Positions 23,610 to 35,165 of a DNA stretch of 64,000 bases are shown here, in pieces. This DNA comes from Brevipalpus yothersi. Taxonomy: Eukaryota; Arthropoda; Arachnida; Trombidiformes; Tenuipalpidae. The translations under genes were made by a program, and so were the position numbers. The notes under the pieces are model-generated. The model saw nothing but the letters and a program-made list of their open reading frames with translations. It was not told the origin of the DNA and did no database searches. Where the stretch lies: positions 62,001 through 126,000 of the forward strand of contig QZCP01000379.1 of the NCBI GenBank assembly GCA_003956705.1, written 5' to 3'. Position 1 is the stretch's first letter. Each line of letters begins with the position of its first letter.

Positions 23610-25752
23610 ATAACTTATTCATCATTCATCTCCCTGATAGAGAACAATATATTTATTCCAAACTTTATCGTTTTGGATTCTGTTCATTTCTCAAAGCGAT
23701 CATTGAGCTCTCGGAATATTTCCAAGGAGTTAGATTTCATCATCTCTCATTACATTCCTCATATGTTTGCTTCCATCATCAGTTGATTATAAGTTGAGCT
23801 TGATCCGCGCACAGAATCAACTTTCTCATCTGCCTGAATCAATGCCTCAACTTTGGAGGTGAGAATCCATTACAGTTACCGTTATGTGTGTGAGCGTTTC
23901 TATTTTTCCTCTCTCACACTCATTCTTCTTACTCTTTCTCAGTGGGCTATAAAGAGAACTTATGTGTATGTCTATCTTTTTTCTCTCTCTCTCTCTTTTC
24001 TCTCACCATGTTGCATGATTGAACGTTCTGTGATGATGATAAACGAGTGGTGTGAGCATGAACTTTTCCACAGAGTTTACATTGGCAATTGAAGTGATAC
24101 AAGCGAGCAATTCGAACACGAACACTCACATTTAAGCCTTGATCTCTTTAAGCCTCATGTTTTGTATCCAAAGAATCAATAAACGGTGACGAAATGCTCA
24201 TATAATTCAACAATTCAGCAACTTTTCGCCCAACACATATCACCGCATGTGTTCTGACATAATAAAACAATAGGGTGTGTGATCCATTGACTTGCTATTT
24301 TTGATGTTTTGATGTTTAAATCCTATCCACACACATTCTCTCTCTCTCTCTTCTCTTGTCCAAATAATCAAATGATTTTCCACGACATTTCAGTAGCACG
24401 AGAAAAATTTTTCATGTAATCGAAAGGAAACAATAAACGAATCGAATCGAAAGCTCTTGGAAAATCAACAGATTGAAGCTCACACTAGCAATTAGCTTTT
24501 CCAATCTTATCTTGTGTTTGTGAGAGTTATCGTTTGTGTGATGAACTTGGCATGGAAACCGTTTGCACAGATCACCGATTGTTTTCTCCCGAATCTATTC
24601 ATCACTTTCGACCCAATTCATTATTCGCATTATCATCTTGTGTTGATAGGAAAACATGCACCGAGTGTCCATGTTTAAGAGATGACCACGATATACACCA
24701 AGGACCTGTGGATGTGAGAAATCGCGTCGGTCTTGGTAAAGGGCAACTTTTTGATAATAGAGAGATAACTTCCGGATTAGGATACTCTTGGGTTCCACCG
24801 GGTCTTGATGCTGACCAGGTAAGTTGTTCAAATTATCATCTAGATGATAAATTGGCTCACTGACTTCCTCTTACTCTCGCCCAGATTGAAGATTATTTTT
24901 CCAAACTTCCACGAGACAAAGTTCCCAGGATCGGAACTTTGGGTGAAGAATGGCGAAATCGTCAATTATCAATCCAAATACCTCAACAAGATTTTTCACC
25001 TCACTATTGCAAATCTCTCGGCAATGAGACAAGAAAAGAATTCGTTAATTTCATCGAAATGAGAAATCAAAATGCTCTTGACGTTGGCTCTGTCAAGCCT
25101 ATCGAAGATGAGGAATCAGTAAGTATCTTCCTCGCTTATTTGCTTGTTACAGAAATTCTTTCTTTCTTTCTAATAAAATTCAATTTTTTCTGTCCAAAGA
25201 GGTGCAGAAAGTGTGAAATAGAGTTTCGAATTGGTGAAATTGCGGTGATGGCGGAAAAATTTGGCGATAAAGATGTTGGCTGTTGGCATCCGAATTGTTT
25301 TAGGTGCAGTGAATGTAATGAGCTTCTCGTTGACCTGGTCTACTGTATTTTTCAGAAAAAGTTATATTGTCAACGTCATTATGCCGAAAAAATAATACCT
25401 CGATGTGCCTCATGTGAAGAGGTGAGTTTTACTGATTATTATATTTTTTGACGATTTTTTAATTGAACTCATCTAGTCAATATATTTACAACGAATAAGT
25501 CCAAAAATTTGACCATCGCTTTGTGACCTTAGACAAGTCGATTTTTCGAAATTTTATCCTGAAAAGAGAAATGATGTAATCCCACTAGATGGAGACTAAG
25601 ACACAAAAATTCAGCGGGAAAAGTCTTCGAGTGAAAACTTTTTTGCTTCCCTCTCGAATACAATACAACTCGTAAAAACTTATGGGTTTGAGAAGAGAAT
25701 AGAATATTTAAGAGAGAGCCAAATTTTGATCATCTATCTGTCTCCTCTAAGG

Positions 25753-25815
<63 letters not shown>

Positions 25816-28056
25816 TTATTTCTACTAGATACTTTCAAGTGATATTTTTTGGGTTCCATGAGCATTTTTTCTGTCAGCACTTTGTGTGCAAATCTACTTA
25901 GTTGGCAAACTTTCCATTTGAACAGGTTTTTTCTCTTTCTGAATTTTTTAAGCTTTTCATATTTAAACCGTCTTGTTGATGATTTCACAATTTTAATGTC
26001 ACACATTTTTAGAAAGTTCAGTTAATATTCCTATTTTTCTATCCATATTATGTCTGGCAGATAGATGCGATGAAAAATGTGCATTTTTCTCTCTGACTCA
26101 TTTCAAATTCGAGCTTTATTTGGGTGCTGTACAATTACTACGATAGGAATGATTGAGTATTGTTCGAGAAGTATCTGATTTCGAGACTTGATTTGAAAAT
26201 ATTTCCCTATGACTAATGGGCGAGATTCTATCAAATTATTTCATCGAAAAATCTCTCTCTTCTTCGATACATTGTGACTGTTTTACCAGGAATCAAGAAC
26301 GACTGCATTTCAGATAACTTAATCAGTCATTTACGATCATGTAACGAGACTTAGCTACTCAACAATGAAGAAAAATTTGCAACAATCAATTCGCTCTCTT
26401 TCATTAACTATTCATATCATTCTCTCGTATTGATTGGCTTTTTTGTCATCCTCATCAAATCGGTTAAATTTTTCTAATTTGTCAATGGATGCTTCTGTAG
26501 ACGACTATTTCACAAGTTTTGCTACCCATTTGATAATATTTTGTAGCCTGTTCCACGCCATATTCGGTCTTTTGATTTTTCTTATCGGTAAATTAATGAA
26601 AAAAGTGGCTGATAATATCGGGTCAGGAGGGCCCGTTCCAAATAGCCAAAGTTGGTTGAAAGGTAAAGCAAAAGAAATAATGATAATGAGTAAAGATATT
26701 GGTAGACAACAGTGGGAAATAACAGAAAAGTTGGTCAGTAAATATGATCATGACTGTATGGATATCGGATTTTTTCGACAATTATATGACGCGCTCCACC
26801 TTTTTCATAATGCCGATGTTGATGATCTTCTTGAAGATATTCATGAAGAATTAGAAGCAGCTCCTATGGCCGTAGTATCTGAAGTTATACAAGGAGCTTT
26901 ACCATCAACTACAACAAACTCAAGCAATTCAACAGCTACAACAACAGTCTAGAGATAGACAGTGGAAATGCGTTTCCAAAATCTCAACTGATCGTTACAT
27001 TAATTTTTGATTAACTTCATTCAAGTTTCATCATTAAAACTTATCCTCTCTCATGCGTTACGTGTCTTTACATGGTGTTTTTGTCCGAAAACTGTGACTG
27101 ATTGACCCTCAAGGCGATGATGAAAGAGAATCATATCATGTATCTCAGTCGATTGTTTACTTTCAATTGTTTTCACAATCATTTTTTGGGATATTTTTCA
27201 TTTTATTACCCCTAAAAATTTTCTTTGCTTCCATATTTTGCATCTCATTTTCTTTGAACTTAGACATCTTGCTCTATCAAGGTTTTTTTCGACACTCATT
27301 TCAGCTTAACCAATTTACCCGATGAATGATATTATGAAGCTGACTGAGTTGTGAGCGTAGTTTGTATATTTCATGGAGAAACATTCATCACCCAAGCTCT
27401 TCTCTCTCTCACTTCATGAATGGGCCTCATACATTTCCATCTGATCTAATGTTTCTTGTTGCTTTTTCGGCCCAATTTTTGCACATAGAACTTGAGAGCC
27501 TTGAGTAAAAATTTGCAAATTAGAATCAACGATGCGTGGGAACTATTGGGTTACTTTCAACTGTTTAAATCGAAAAAATTGAATGACGAAGACAAATACT
27601 GGCAATATACATCATAAAAAAGCGACTCACTTATAACGAAAATATTATTCGAATACATCTTTCTTGAATTGGCTACCGGTTGGTATCATTAATGAGTGCC
27701 ACCAGGATTGCCGGTGTTTCCGAGTACACAGTGTAGAAGAGAAACGATGGGAGGAAGGAAGATAAAGAAAGATGATGGGAGGATGAAGAAGAGAGGAAAA
27801 GATGAGGAAAGTGCGAAAGATGGGGAGGAATAAGTATCGGCGAGGCAGGAACTGGAGAGCTTCCCTTTTTAGGAGGTAGACTATGAGATATATATTTGCC
27901 TTGGAAGACTCTTTCGATTTGCACGTTCCATGCAAATTTTCTCTCTGCACACGGCTTTCCTCTGGTTATTCTTGGAGATACATGATGAGGACGTTGTTGA
28001 TGAGAATGATGCTGATCTTACTCCAATCTTTTTCTCTGATCACTTTGAAAGGATTT

Positions 28057-28104
<48 letters not shown>

Positions 28105-30597
28105 CCTCGTTGTTTTGCGTTTTGAGTTTTTTTGCTTGACGATTCTTCATTTTTGATTCCAATTGCCCAAAAATCTGTGGGCTTCCAATAGCTATGCTCA
28201 AAGTAGTGAGAACAAGAATCCAGGTTAAAAATTTGCTTTATTCCGCATTGCTTCCACTTTGTTGGCTTCTTGCAGAGAGTAGAGCTTTGAAGGATTCAGT
28301 AGACTGGCTGGAAAGAGTTGGGTTACTATCGATTGTCTCGGAGAATGATTTTACAGATGATAATTCTATCCATGGTAGAAGAGTAGAGGAAAATGATTTC
28401 CCATAGTCTATAGACATGAGGCTTATGAAAATCGACAGTTTGGTACATGATCAGTTCATCGATCTCTGGGAGAAAGTTGAGGGAATGGCACTTATCTAAT
28501 GAACTATTTTTGAAAGCTTGTGTCAGTTATCATCTACATCTTAGACCATTCCGCTTTTTCCTCTCATTACATTAGCCCAGCTTATCAGAGAAAAATAAAC
28601 TAGTAAAGATGATGCTGTTTATATGTCATCCTGATGTAAGTAACTAATTATAGAAATCAGTCTTTACTCTCCGAAATTTTCGAATTTCAAATTTTAGATG
28701 ATCAAAGCAGCAAATTCTTTTGCTCATTGACTCACATTTCCGTGTTTACATAGCTTCCAATGACCAAGTTTTTTGATGTAAGCTTTCTAACTAAAAGTTA
28801 TCAAGACTTTTCACTCAGTAGCCATCATAATTTCATGGTCAATTCAGACTGGAAAGTTTTGAAGCATTCTTGATGTCAAAAGATATTGGCATCAGAAAAT
28901 CTTTCTTCCATGAACGCTGGAATACTTTCGCTCCTCCTCAAACGAACAAGAGTGTGAATAAGAATTATTTTCACGGAAGAAGATCTATTTTTCTGCTCTT
29001 GTTTTGTACCAAGTTTGTCTGCAGGCTTATGAGAATCACTTTCAAGCATCATGAAAGAAAAATCAAAGTATCATAGTACGTGTATATACAGTGCGAACCT
29101 TGTATTCAAAATACTTTTCTTTTTTCTCACGGTACCTAAAATGTGTCTTTTCCAGAATTTTGAGAGAGACCTTCTTCTTCTTTCGTTACTCTGCACTCGG
29201 CAAATTATCACAGTTTGGCCTCAACGCTTTCATACTATATGTATATATACACATCTTAGTGACATAGAGAAGCTTCATTTCACTGATATTTAATTACGAT
29301 AGCTGCTAATCAATTTGATTAAGCCGCTGGCTGGTATCATGAAATCAACCGAGAATGCAATGTGATGCCTTAGAAACACTTGCTAGCAAATTTATGCAAT
29401 CTTTCACTCTTATTAAAGCCGCTCAGCTGGCCTACTCAAATCTGTTATAATTATGCTTTCTTCTTCCCCCATCTAAGTGAGTAAAATTCGTCAAGGAAGC
29501 GTAATCCAATGATTTCACGTTGGGAAGAAACTCAAGTGATCGTTCAAGATGCGATCAGCATCCGCATCACTTAGCTCTCTTTGGCGCGCTCTCTCTCTCT
29601 CTCCAACTCTAGTTTTCTCTCTTTCTCTCTCTCTCTCTCTTTCTCTCTCTCCTGTGCATGGTTTTTCTCTTTTTAAAATGCTTCCCTCTTCTGAATCATT
29701 TCCAGAGATCTGATTGACGAGCGGCCGCTCTCAACTTAGTTCGAGTTTTCATTCAGCATCTTAGTTGGAGCACTTGCTGCTCTTAAACAATCTCGTTCGT
29801 TATCATTTTTTGTTTCATTTCATTTTTCGTTTGTGATATTCATCTTGAAGTTTTGGGTGGATATTCGTTCTTTTTTGTGCTGACTTCTCTCTTGTGTGTA
29901 ATTCATAAGCGTTAACTGATCGTTAATATTCAGGCAGCTTTTAAGTAGCTCTTTTGATCATCAAATCGCGATTACAAATAATTTTTATCAATTCACAAGT
30001 AAATATCGATAGAAAACAAAATGTCCGACGAAGTGTCCAATTTTGAGGTGCGAAAAGTGGTCAAAACAACCAAAAAGAAGAAGAAGGTGACAATCGAAGG
30101 TGATGTCACCGAAGAGAGAAGTGGATCCCATATGAACAACAACAAAGATAATGAGGTATTTTGACCAGGAGATTTTTCGAGTATTCTGGATTGAATTGAT
30201 TCCAACAGTTTCCATCTTAATATTTACGTCTTAATCAAGTATATCAGATTCCTTGTGTATGATTATTAACTTCACGTGATAGTTTATCGGATTTCTTTGA
30301 TCAATGATGATAATGCTGAAGCTATTATTCCAGGGTCAATTTAATTCATACATTGAAAAGAAATATGCATATCTATCGTTTCATGTCTGATTGATATCAA
30401 ATTAATCGAGCTACTTCTATTCAAGAAGAAGAAGTTCAGTAATTTAATGAGGAAAAATTTTTCTCACATTTCCAATATAATCAACTTATGTTGATCGATG
30501 CATGTTCAAAGTCTCGTATTACTTCGTTATTCTTCATTGAAATTCTTAGAAGCAATCAACAACTGAAGCAATATTTCTCTCACCAAATAATTTGTTA

Positions 30598-30654
<57 letters not shown>

Positions 30655-32158
30655 TACAGCTCATATTCTCAAAGGATTACACCAATGCATTGAACAAGGA
30701 TTGGCACAGCTCTCATTTCTCATGCGAAAAGTGTGATGATTCTCTGAGTGGTCAAAAGTATGTGTTGAGAGATGACAAGCCTTACTGTATCAAGTGTTAT
30801 GAGCTTCATTATGCAAATAAATGTGAAGACTGCAACGAGATAATAGGCATCAACTCCAAGGTGAGAAGAGATCAGAGCTATAAATTCTCATTGGACATCG
30901 ATAGAAAAATACTCTCTAATGATAGAGTTTCCATTCTATCATGCTTCCTATGGTCAAATGACTGATTTAACATGATTTTCTCTCCATAGGACCTATCGTA
31001 TAAAGACAGACATTGGCATGAAGCCTGTTTCAAGTGCAACAAATGCAAAGATTCTCTTGTGGTAAGATTATCAGGCGAAATTCTCTTATGACCTAATCTA
31101 GCTCTGCTTAATGGACAATGGAAACATTGATCAACATGGGCAATTAAATGACTAGAAGAAATTGATTTTTTTTTCAGAAGCTGATAAATTTTCTAGTTTC
31201 TGATAATTTGATTGAATTTTTCTCAATAGGACAAGCCTTTTGGCTCCAAAGCTGACAGAGTCTATTGTGGTGAATGCTATGATGCAGCTTTCGCAAGCCG
31301 TTGCGATGGATGTAACAAGCCATTCAAAGCAGGTAAGCATTTTTAATTTCAAAATTTGCTCATGGAATATACTGTGATTAACAATGAATAGGTATCATCA
31401 AGTTTATTGTAGGAACTGCTAATGTTACCTTCACTAGTCGATGCCTGAATGTTCATTAACCCAACTTGCACATTCATTAGGTGATAATGTAATCATAATT
31501 TTCTTTATAGGTATGAAAAAAATGGAATACAAAGGTCGACAATGGCATGAGAATTGTTTCGTGTGTGTTACCTGTAAAGTACCGATTGGCTCGAATAGCT
31601 TCATACCCAAGGACAACGAAATCTATTGCACTGGTTGTTATGAGGATCAGTTCGCAACTCGCTGTTGCAAATGCAAGAATGTAAGTTTTATATGTTCATC
31701 ATTGAAACAATTCTGATGATATTCTCATGATTGTAGGTTATCAATGGAAATGCCGTCCAATGGCATAATGAGCCATGGCACAAAGAATGCTTCACATGTG
31801 CTTCATGTGATAGGCCACTCTCTGGAACACGATTCACATCCAAAGAAGATAAACCTTATTGTGCTGAATGTTTTGGTGAACTATTCGCAAAGCGTTGTTT
31901 TAGTTGTAACAAACCCATTACTGGTGAGTGGTGTGAATTTTAATTATTTCGGTCTATGTATCTGATCTAATTTTATTGGTTGTTTCTTTGCTTCGTCTAG
32001 GAATTGGTGGAACTCGTTTCGTTGCTTTTGAAGATCGCAATTGGCATAATGATTGCTTCGTTTGTGCCATGTGTAATGCCTCGATGGTTGGAAAAGGCTT
32101 CATCACTGCCGAGAGTGATATACTTTGCCCTGATTGTGCCAAGCAAAAGCTTCTCTAA
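20064..32158 (+). CDS. Lmpt: Limpet, long isoform: PET domain plus six LIM domains
   Basis: Limpet is the arthropod relative of testin and FHL proteins, a zinc-binding adaptor found in muscle and at adhesion and actin sites. Exons 20064-20123, 21265-21350, 24650-24818, 24885-25118, 25200-25421, 30660-30860, 30990-31061, 31230-31332, 31511-31680, 31737-31923 and 32001-32158 join in frame to 553 residues. An N-terminal Cys-rich motif (PCLKCKDNCSGFSPHQWR then KTCTECPC) precedes the PET domain (about 85-178: GYSWVPPGLDADQIEDYFSK). Six LIM domains start at about residue 185 with CRKCEIEF, CASCEE, CEDCNEI, CDGCNKPF, CCKCKN and CFSCNKP, each with the WH..CF..C and C..C zinc pattern. It ends CPDCAKQKLL. 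Introns 2 and 5 are long and microsatellite-bearing, and intron 5 holds a second promoter and a nested ORF. All exon boundaries fit GT-AG. Confidence 0.93.
20124..21264 (+). other. Limpet intron 1
   Basis: 1.14 kb of AT-rich intron. I see no exon-like stretch or long repeat; the short frames on the minus strand are not supported by any domain. Confidence 0.6.
21351..24649 (+). other. Limpet intron 2
   Basis: 3.3 kb of AT-rich intron. It contains an imperfect CT-rich stretch (22050-22125), the long CT tract listed separately, and shorter CT runs near 23980 and 24335-24350. No exon with domain support was found. Confidence 0.6.
23553..23608 (+). repeat. (CT)28 microsatellite
   Basis: Pure 56-nt CT run on the sense strand of limpet intron 2. 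Confidence 0.98.
25756..25812 (+). repeat. (TC)n microsatellite, 57 nt
   Basis: Pure TC run on the sense strand of limpet intron 5. Confidence 0.97.
26485..26952 (+). CDS. Hypothetical small membrane protein nested in the limpet intron
   Basis: An uninterrupted frame gives 155 residues from the ATG at 26485 (the frame is open 17 codons further up without an ATG). I do not recognise the protein. Residues about 13-36 are strongly hydrophobic (THLIIFCSLFHAIFGLLIFL), a single membrane segment. Then comes a soluble part with a helical, acidic stretch (VDDLLEDIHEELEAAPM), ending in a Ser/Thr/Asn-rich tail. It lies in the same strand as limpet, fully inside its intron, with no intron of its own; that fits a retrocopy or a young nested gene. 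The frame stays open through normal mixed-composition sequence, unlike the repeat-derived frames nearby, but there is no homology to support expression. Confidence 0.5.
   Translation: MDASVDDYFTSFATHLIIFCSLFHAIFGLLIFLIGKLMKKVADNIGSGGPVPNSQSWLKGKAKEIMIMSKDIGRQQWEITEKLVSKYDHDCMDIGFFRQLYDALHLFHNADVDDLLEDIHEELEAAPMAVVSEVIQGALPSTTTNSSNSTATTTV
28061..28102 (+). repeat. (TC)21 microsatellite
   Basis: 42-nt TC run on the sense strand of limpet intron 5. Confidence 0.97.
29660..30020 (+). promoter_or_regulatory. Internal promoter and 5'UTR of the short limpet isoform
   Basis: The coding exon at 30021 has its own ATG and needs a promoter here. A TTTTAAAA element at 29671-29678 is TATA-like. ATCATTT (about 29696) and TTCAGCA (29752-29758) are possible initiators. 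A GAGCGGCCGCTC palindrome sits at 29720-29731. The interval from about 29700 to 30020 looks like 5'UTR. Exact start site not determinable. Confidence 0.4.
30021..32158 (+). CDS. Lmpt: Limpet, short isoform: four-and-a-half-LIM (FHL-like) form
   Basis: An alternative first coding exon (30021-30155, 45 codons, phase 0) starts MSDEVSNFEVRKVVKTTKKK and ends with a GT donor. Joined to the shared exons from 30660 onward it gives 341 residues in frame. Because it skips the exon with the first LIM finger pair of LIM2, the product begins with a half LIM (NALNKDWHSSHFSCEKCDDS) followed by four full LIM domains, exactly the FHL layout. The exon-specific N-terminus is Lys-rich (KKKKKVT) and otherwise unstructured. 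The same phase at both alternative junctions supports real alternative promoter use. In animals FHL-type proteins act as muscle and transcription co-factors; the role here is inferred. Confidence 0.85.
30601..30650 (+). repeat. (TC)25 microsatellite serving as polypyrimidine tract
   Basis: Pure 50-nt TC run ending 7 nt before the AG (30658-30659) of the exon shared by both limpet isoforms. It occupies the place of the polypyrimidine tract of that acceptor. Confidence 0.97.
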
Positions 32159-33751
32159 AATCAACATTATTCAAATGTCCAGTCAACTGTCCATTCGAAA
32201 GAGTGTGATTCAATCTCCTTATCTCACCGATTATGCTCAGGACCATTGAGTAACTGAGCTATCTAAGTAGATGCTAAAACTTGACAAAAAACAACTCTGT
32301 TTTGAATCTGCTTTACATCCTCCGAGCATGAAAAGTTCCAAGCAATTCTTTCCGAAAAATATTCGAAAAAAGGAGAAATAAAAATAAAACAAAATCCAGC
32401 ATCACCAAAATACTGGTACAAAATTTTAGAATTGCTTGAAAAGGATGTAAAAAATCTTAATAAGAATACAATTAAACAGATGAAGAAGTTTTTCATCAGG
32501 ATCCTTTGTATTTACACTTGAGTGATATGAGAATAGGAGAATATCACAAGTACAGGTAATATTGAAGTTTGCATTTTAACTCTCACCCTGAAATTTTTGC
32601 AAGCAGCTGTTACAAAAATCAAACTGACAGTTGTCTTTGAAATTAGTTTATTCAAATCAGTTTCACCAATAAGGGTGACTCGAAAAGTATTTCAGAAATT
32701 AATTTGGAAATTTTTCCTGAATTTCCAAGTGTTTGTCATGATCATCTTGGGTTGAAAAATATTGAGGGAAAAGGTGAGGTACATTTTAGGTGTATTACCT
32801 AAAATGGACACCAAAAAAAGAATTATCATTGATTTGATAGTTTACTTCATCAGTCCTTCTCCTAGCTTTGTAGGGAATAATTAAATGATGATGCCTTGCT
32901 TCCATTCATATCCAACAGGAATGAAAAGAGTCTTTGGTGTGTCCGCTGGTTTTGAATTTTGAGAGAGTATCCCGAGAAATATTGAAAAGATACGGCTGCA
33001 TCTAATTGGCATTTAGTTAATCATTTTTCTGGTGCTAACATCGATAAAAACAAACTCATTTAGTGTCGTCTATCTTTATCAAAAAATACCTCTTCCACAA
33101 TTGCTCATGAACTTATTTTCTTTTTCAACTTGACCATCGAAGCTAAGCAAGTGTTGTGCAAGCCATAAACATTCAACTACAACTTCCAAATACAATATAC
33201 AATATAATGTATATTGATCAAAAAAATTTTCATTATCAGAAACGGGTTAATAGATCGAGAGATTGTCAATGATCATCGATCATTCTATCCATAATCATGA
33301 CTTGCCTATACTTGCTATTTAGTAGAAAAAAGAGAAAAATTTTTGTTCGAAGAAAATAGGCTTAAAATTTTTACTCAATGATTGATCGAAAAAAATATCG
33401 TATTCACTAGTCAAGTTTCTCTTGCTTGATCAGATGAATCCTTCACCCATTAGGCTAGGGAATGCTCTGGGTATTGGTAGTTCTGAAAATTTTGCACCAA
33501 AATCTCGACGTCCACAGTATGTGAAGTATCAATCAAAATATTATACAACAAAATAGTAACCTATTATTCTCGAACATGAAAACGATGAAAAATCCCCATT
33601 ATCGATTGAAATTCTTGAGGCAAATTGAATGAGTTCGGCCCAGCTATTGATAGGTATTGATCAGAAGTAATCGGATTCACATGTATAGCACACCAGAAAG
33701 GATCAATTTACTTGAAACTTTTAGAAATTTTAGAAAGAGTGCAAATTCACA
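32159..33751. other. Limpet 3'UTR and spacer to the DEG/ENaC-like gene
   Basis: Two AATAAA signals at 32377-32382 and 32383-32388 follow the limpet stop by about 220 nt. The region 32350-32900 has a decayed second copy at about 37865-38210. A 40-codon frame at 33434-33556 is noted separately. The rest is AT-rich without exons; TATA-like sequence is present near 33195-33212. Confidence 0.5.
33434..33556 (+). CDS. Possible micro-ORF or orphan exon (40 codons)
   Basis: The frame starts MNPSPIRLGNALGIGSSENF and ends at TAG. Amino-acid usage is mixed and protein-like for its first 28 codons, and a GTATG donor-like sequence follows the codon for Gln28 (33518). No partner exon or homologue is recognised. 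It may equally be 5'UTR of the next gene or chance. Confidence 0.15.
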   Translation: MNPSPIRLGNALGIGSSENFAPKSRRPQYVKYQSKYYTTK

Positions 33752-35131
33752 ATGAAATCAATCCACTTGTTCACTTGGACAATTTGTTTAATTTGCTGTG
33801 TTATTCATTTGGCATTCATTTTTTTAGTTATACGACAAGGACACCTCCGGAGTAAGCTCAAATTTGAGGATCCTGAGTTCATCGAGTTGCCTGAGGTGTA
33901 TATATGTTTTTCGATTGTGGAAATTCTAAATCATACTCGCCTTGAATTGAACTATCCCAATATCACAGCAAATGAAGCAAGTGATAATAAGGAAGATGAT
34001 CTCAAATCGGATGAAAGTGAGAACCAAGTGAATAATGAGGCTGGATTACGTCAAAGTTCTGATCATTCAATTCTCAAGATTGTCGCCACGATGAAGGTAG
34101 GAGAACTTTTCACAACCATAAAAGATCCTCAGAATCTTATACTAGATTATGAGCCAGCACCCTCAATCGATGAATTCCACAAGGTACAGGTTACATCAAA
34201 CAACTGTGACCAATCGTATATTTTCTTGGGAACTCTCTTCTGTATATCTATTCGCTGTACCTTAGACAACGAGAATCCAATTTTCTACAATCGAACTGTT
34301 CTACTTAATGGTGAATCGAATGGAGAAATGTTGAGCATTCGATTGAGTCCCGAAATAGAAAACTATTCCAACAGCTTATCTCTCTACTTGATTTCGAATG
34401 ATTCGACTTGGGAAAGTGGAGGCTATGGAATCCACCATGATATCAACCGGAATTTGAATGAATTTCAGCCCTTCATCATGCAACTGTCTTACAAAGTAAT
34501 TCGAAATATTTACAAAACCAATGCTTTTTTCAGTGGCTGCAAAAATTATCAAGAAGATGGATTTCGATGTAAGGCAGATAAGGAAACAAGATGTTTGCAT
34601 GAAAAATCGTATCAAACAATCGGAGCAGCATACTTTACTCAAGCACAAAAAATTGAATATGATGCTATGGAAATGAAAACGGGCTTATATCAAATTATGC
34701 TGGAAGATTTTGAAAATCTTGCCACAGAAAACGATACCCACAACGATACAAGCCAGATTTCTCATGAATATCGAACTATTTTCAGAAAATTTCGAGATCA
34801 GTGTAAGCAAAAACTTCCTGATTGTCAGAAGACAATATTACAACCTCATATAGAGGGAGTTATTGATTTTTCATCTCCACTATCAGAGAACTCTGTCATC
34901 ATTTTGAGGGGTCCCAACAATATGGATTATATAAATACTTCAACACCAGTTTATGGTTGGGAAAATATTCTGGTTTACATTCAAAGTGCTCTTGGTATAT
35001 GGATAGCATTCTCTCCCAATAAAATTGTCGAATGGCTAATAGAAGTATTTAACTCTAGTCGAAAAAACCGTCGAAGAGATCGTATAAGGAATCGATGTGT
35101 AAAATCGATTGAAAACCATAAATTTCGCTAA
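33752..35131 (+). CDS. Divergent DEG/ENaC (amiloride-sensitive sodium channel)-like protein
   Basis: A single intronless frame of 459 residues with the two-membrane-segment layout of the DEG/ENaC family. TM1 is at about 5-28 (TWTICLICCVIHLAFIFLVI), followed by PEVYICFS, which sits where the family has PAVTICN. A large extracellular part has N-glycosylation sites and paired cysteines (GCKNYQEDGFRC, RCLHEK, QCKQKLPDC). TM2 is at about 405-433, with IQSALGIWIAFSPNKIVEW in place of the family's GLWLGFS pore motif, and a short basic cytosolic tail (NRRRDRIRNRC). The pore motif is altered (GIWIAFS), so channel function is uncertain. The stop is 34 nt from the start of the ADAM gene on the same strand. 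Confidence 0.65.
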   Translation: MKSIHLFTWTICLICCVIHLAFIFLVIRQGHLRSKLKFEDPEFIELPEVYICFSIVEILNHTRLELNYPNITANEASDNKEDDLKSDESENQVNNEAGLRQSSDHSILKIVATMKVGELFTTIKDPQNLILDYEPAPSIDEFHKVQVTSNNCDQSYIFLGTLFCISIRCTLDNENPIFYNRTVLLNGESNGEMLSIRLSPEIENYSNSLSLYLISNDSTWESGGYGIHHDINRNLNEFQPFIMQLSYKVIRNIYKTNAFFSGCKNYQEDGFRCKADKETRCLHEKSYQTIGAAYFTQAQKIEYDAMEMKTGLYQIMLEDFENLATENDTHNDTSQISHEYRTIFRKFRDQCKQKLPDCQKTILQPHIEGVIDFSSPLSENSVIILRGPNNMDYINTSTPVYGWENILVYIQSALGIWIAFSPNKIVEWLIEVFNSSRKNRRRDRIRNRCVKSIENHKFR

Positions 35132-35165
35132 TATTATCTGATTTTTATGAAAAACTATCTAAAAT

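Larger units (their letters stand above)
25422..30020 (+). other. Limpet intron 5, first part: nested ORF and internal promoter
   Basis: This 4.6-kb stretch, together with 30156-30659, is the intron that separates the PET half from the remaining LIM exons in the long form. It holds two long CT tracts, a small ORF (26485-26952), a purine-rich stretch at about 27720-27850 (imperfect GGA/GAA), an imperfect CT stretch at 29590-29650, and the promoter and 5'UTR of the short isoform. Confidence 0.6.

Noticed and set aside
27720..27850. Purine-rich stretch in the limpet intron as a possible minus-strand gene
   Set aside because: The minus frames there are low-complexity (Ser/Leu/Pro/His) and arise from imperfect GGA/GAA sequence; no domain seen.
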